Positions 4,898-5,154 of a stretch of 5,154 bases of DNA are shown here, in pieces. Position 1 is the first letter of the stretch. Every line of letters begins with the position of its first letter. The translations under genes were made by a program, and so were the position numbers. Source of the stretch: Deltaproteobacteria bacterium (GTDB lineage: Bacteria; Desulfobacterota; Syntrophia; Syntrophales; UBA2210); NCBI GenBank assembly GCA_016935935.1, contig JAFGPZ010000206.1, positions 1 through 5,154 of the forward strand, read 5' to 3'. The notes below the pieces were generated by a model that saw only the letters and a list, made by a program, of their open reading frames with translations, made no database searches and had not been told where the DNA came from.

Positions 4898-5154
4898 GAC
4901 TCACTCCCTTGGAGGCGGTTTCCATCCACGTTCCGCCGGCATGCATATGTGATGCCGACCAGGTTTGTTTGTAATTGAGCACAGTTGACACATGCGATTC
5001 AACAGAGCCGCCTCTGACATTGGGATCATCCTCAAAAAGGACCTTGTCCCACAGAAAATATTTCATGAAGGCATGGCTCATGTGAGTGAAGGGCAGGTAG
5101 ATCGCAAAGAGCGAAAATAGAGCTATGTAGAGTGTAATGGCCGGTCCCAGCGGC
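4881..5154 (-). CDS. NarI/DsrM-like membrane cytochrome b subunit, C-terminal 90 residues (partial)
   Basis: The frame enters from the right edge, so the N-terminal part is missing; ATG codons inside it (for example 5081) are internal. The visible piece starts with the end of a transmembrane helix (AITLYIALFSLFAIYLPF), followed by THMSHAFMKYF, the conserved segment with histidines that in NarI-type subunits serves as heme b ligand region at the membrane face. A hydrophilic tail of about 55 residues follows (LFEDDPNVRGG, then KQTWSASHMHAGGTWMETAS), ending EEEK and TAA. The heme-binding b-type cytochrome would pass electrons between menaquinone and the Fe-S protein encoded next, with which it overlaps by 17 bp. 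The family name is NarI (respiratory nitrate reductase gamma), but the partner shows that nitrate reduction is not the job; it is the DsrM/HdrE-type use of the fold. Confidence 0.85.
   Translation of the reverse strand, partial: PLGPAITLYIALFSLFAIYLPFTHMSHAFMKYFLWDKVLFEDDPNVRGGSVESHVSTVLNYKQTWSASHMHAGGTWMETASKGVSHEEEK
4904..4910 (-). promoter_or_regulatory. Shine-Dalgarno deciding the Fe-S gene start
   Basis: AAGGGAG ends 6 nt before the ATG at 4897 and lies inside the end of the NarI-like gene. It supports this start and a translationally coupled pair. Confidence 0.75.

Noticed and set aside
4881..5081. Separate 66-residue protein starting at 5081
   Set aside because: The same frame is open to the right edge and encodes a membrane helix typical of NarI, so the ATG at 5081 is internal to a larger gene.
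1..5154. CRISPR array, tRNA, rRNA, insertion sequence or attachment site
   Set aside because: No regularly spaced repeats, cloverleaf, transposase with terminal repeats or rRNA-like stretch was seen on either strand by eye; a tRNAscan or Infernal run was not possible.

Overview
The window reads almost entirely right to left: every recognisable gene is on the minus strand. The gene set suggests a strictly anaerobic bacterium of the former Deltaproteobacteria (Desulfobacterota: sulfate reducers or syntrophs). It comprises a NarI-type cytochrome b next to an HdrD/DsrK-like iron-sulfur protein, a PAS-containing sigma-54 activator with the GAFTDA loop variant, two NifX-like cofactor-binding proteins and a Gly/Arg/Met-rich DUF5320 protein. 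The assignment is an inference from gene content; no rRNA or other marker gene is present.

Layout in the direction of transcription: (1) 5154-4881, C-terminal end of a NarI/DsrM-like membrane cytochrome b, cut by the window edge; (2) 4897-3281, a 538-residue Fe-S protein with two 4Fe-4S motifs and a CCG-type domain, overlapping gene 1 by 17 bp; (3) 3284-3153, a 43-codon open frame that overlaps the flanking genes as GTGA and ATGA, possibly a small gene or a coupling leader, containing a strong hairpin; (4) 3156-1810, a 448-residue PAS/AAA+/Fis sigma-54-dependent activator; (5) a 404-bp stretch (1809-1406) without a recognised gene, holding a 34-codon ORF just behind the regulator, a shifted 57-codon open frame, short repeats and a promoter candidate; (6) 1405-989 and 984-616, two NifX/NifB-family small proteins 4 bp apart; (7) a 252-bp regulatory-looking gap with a sigma-54-like promoter sequence and a perfect 16-bp palindrome; (8) 363-1, the N-terminal 121 residues of a DUF5320 protein, running off the left edge.

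Working model: the cytochrome b and Fe-S protein form a membrane electron-transfer module exchanging electrons between the quinone pool and a thiol/disulfide or other cytoplasmic redox partner. The regulator translated with them has three cysteines in its PAS domain and may sense redox or metal state. The sigma-54-like site, preceded by a palindrome at enhancer distance, lies before the DUF5320 gene, so a local circuit in which this regulator controls the NifX-like/DUF5320 metal-handling genes is plausible but unproven. The least explained parts are the 43-codon overlapping ORF, the palindrome-promoter pair, and the 1406-1809 gap.
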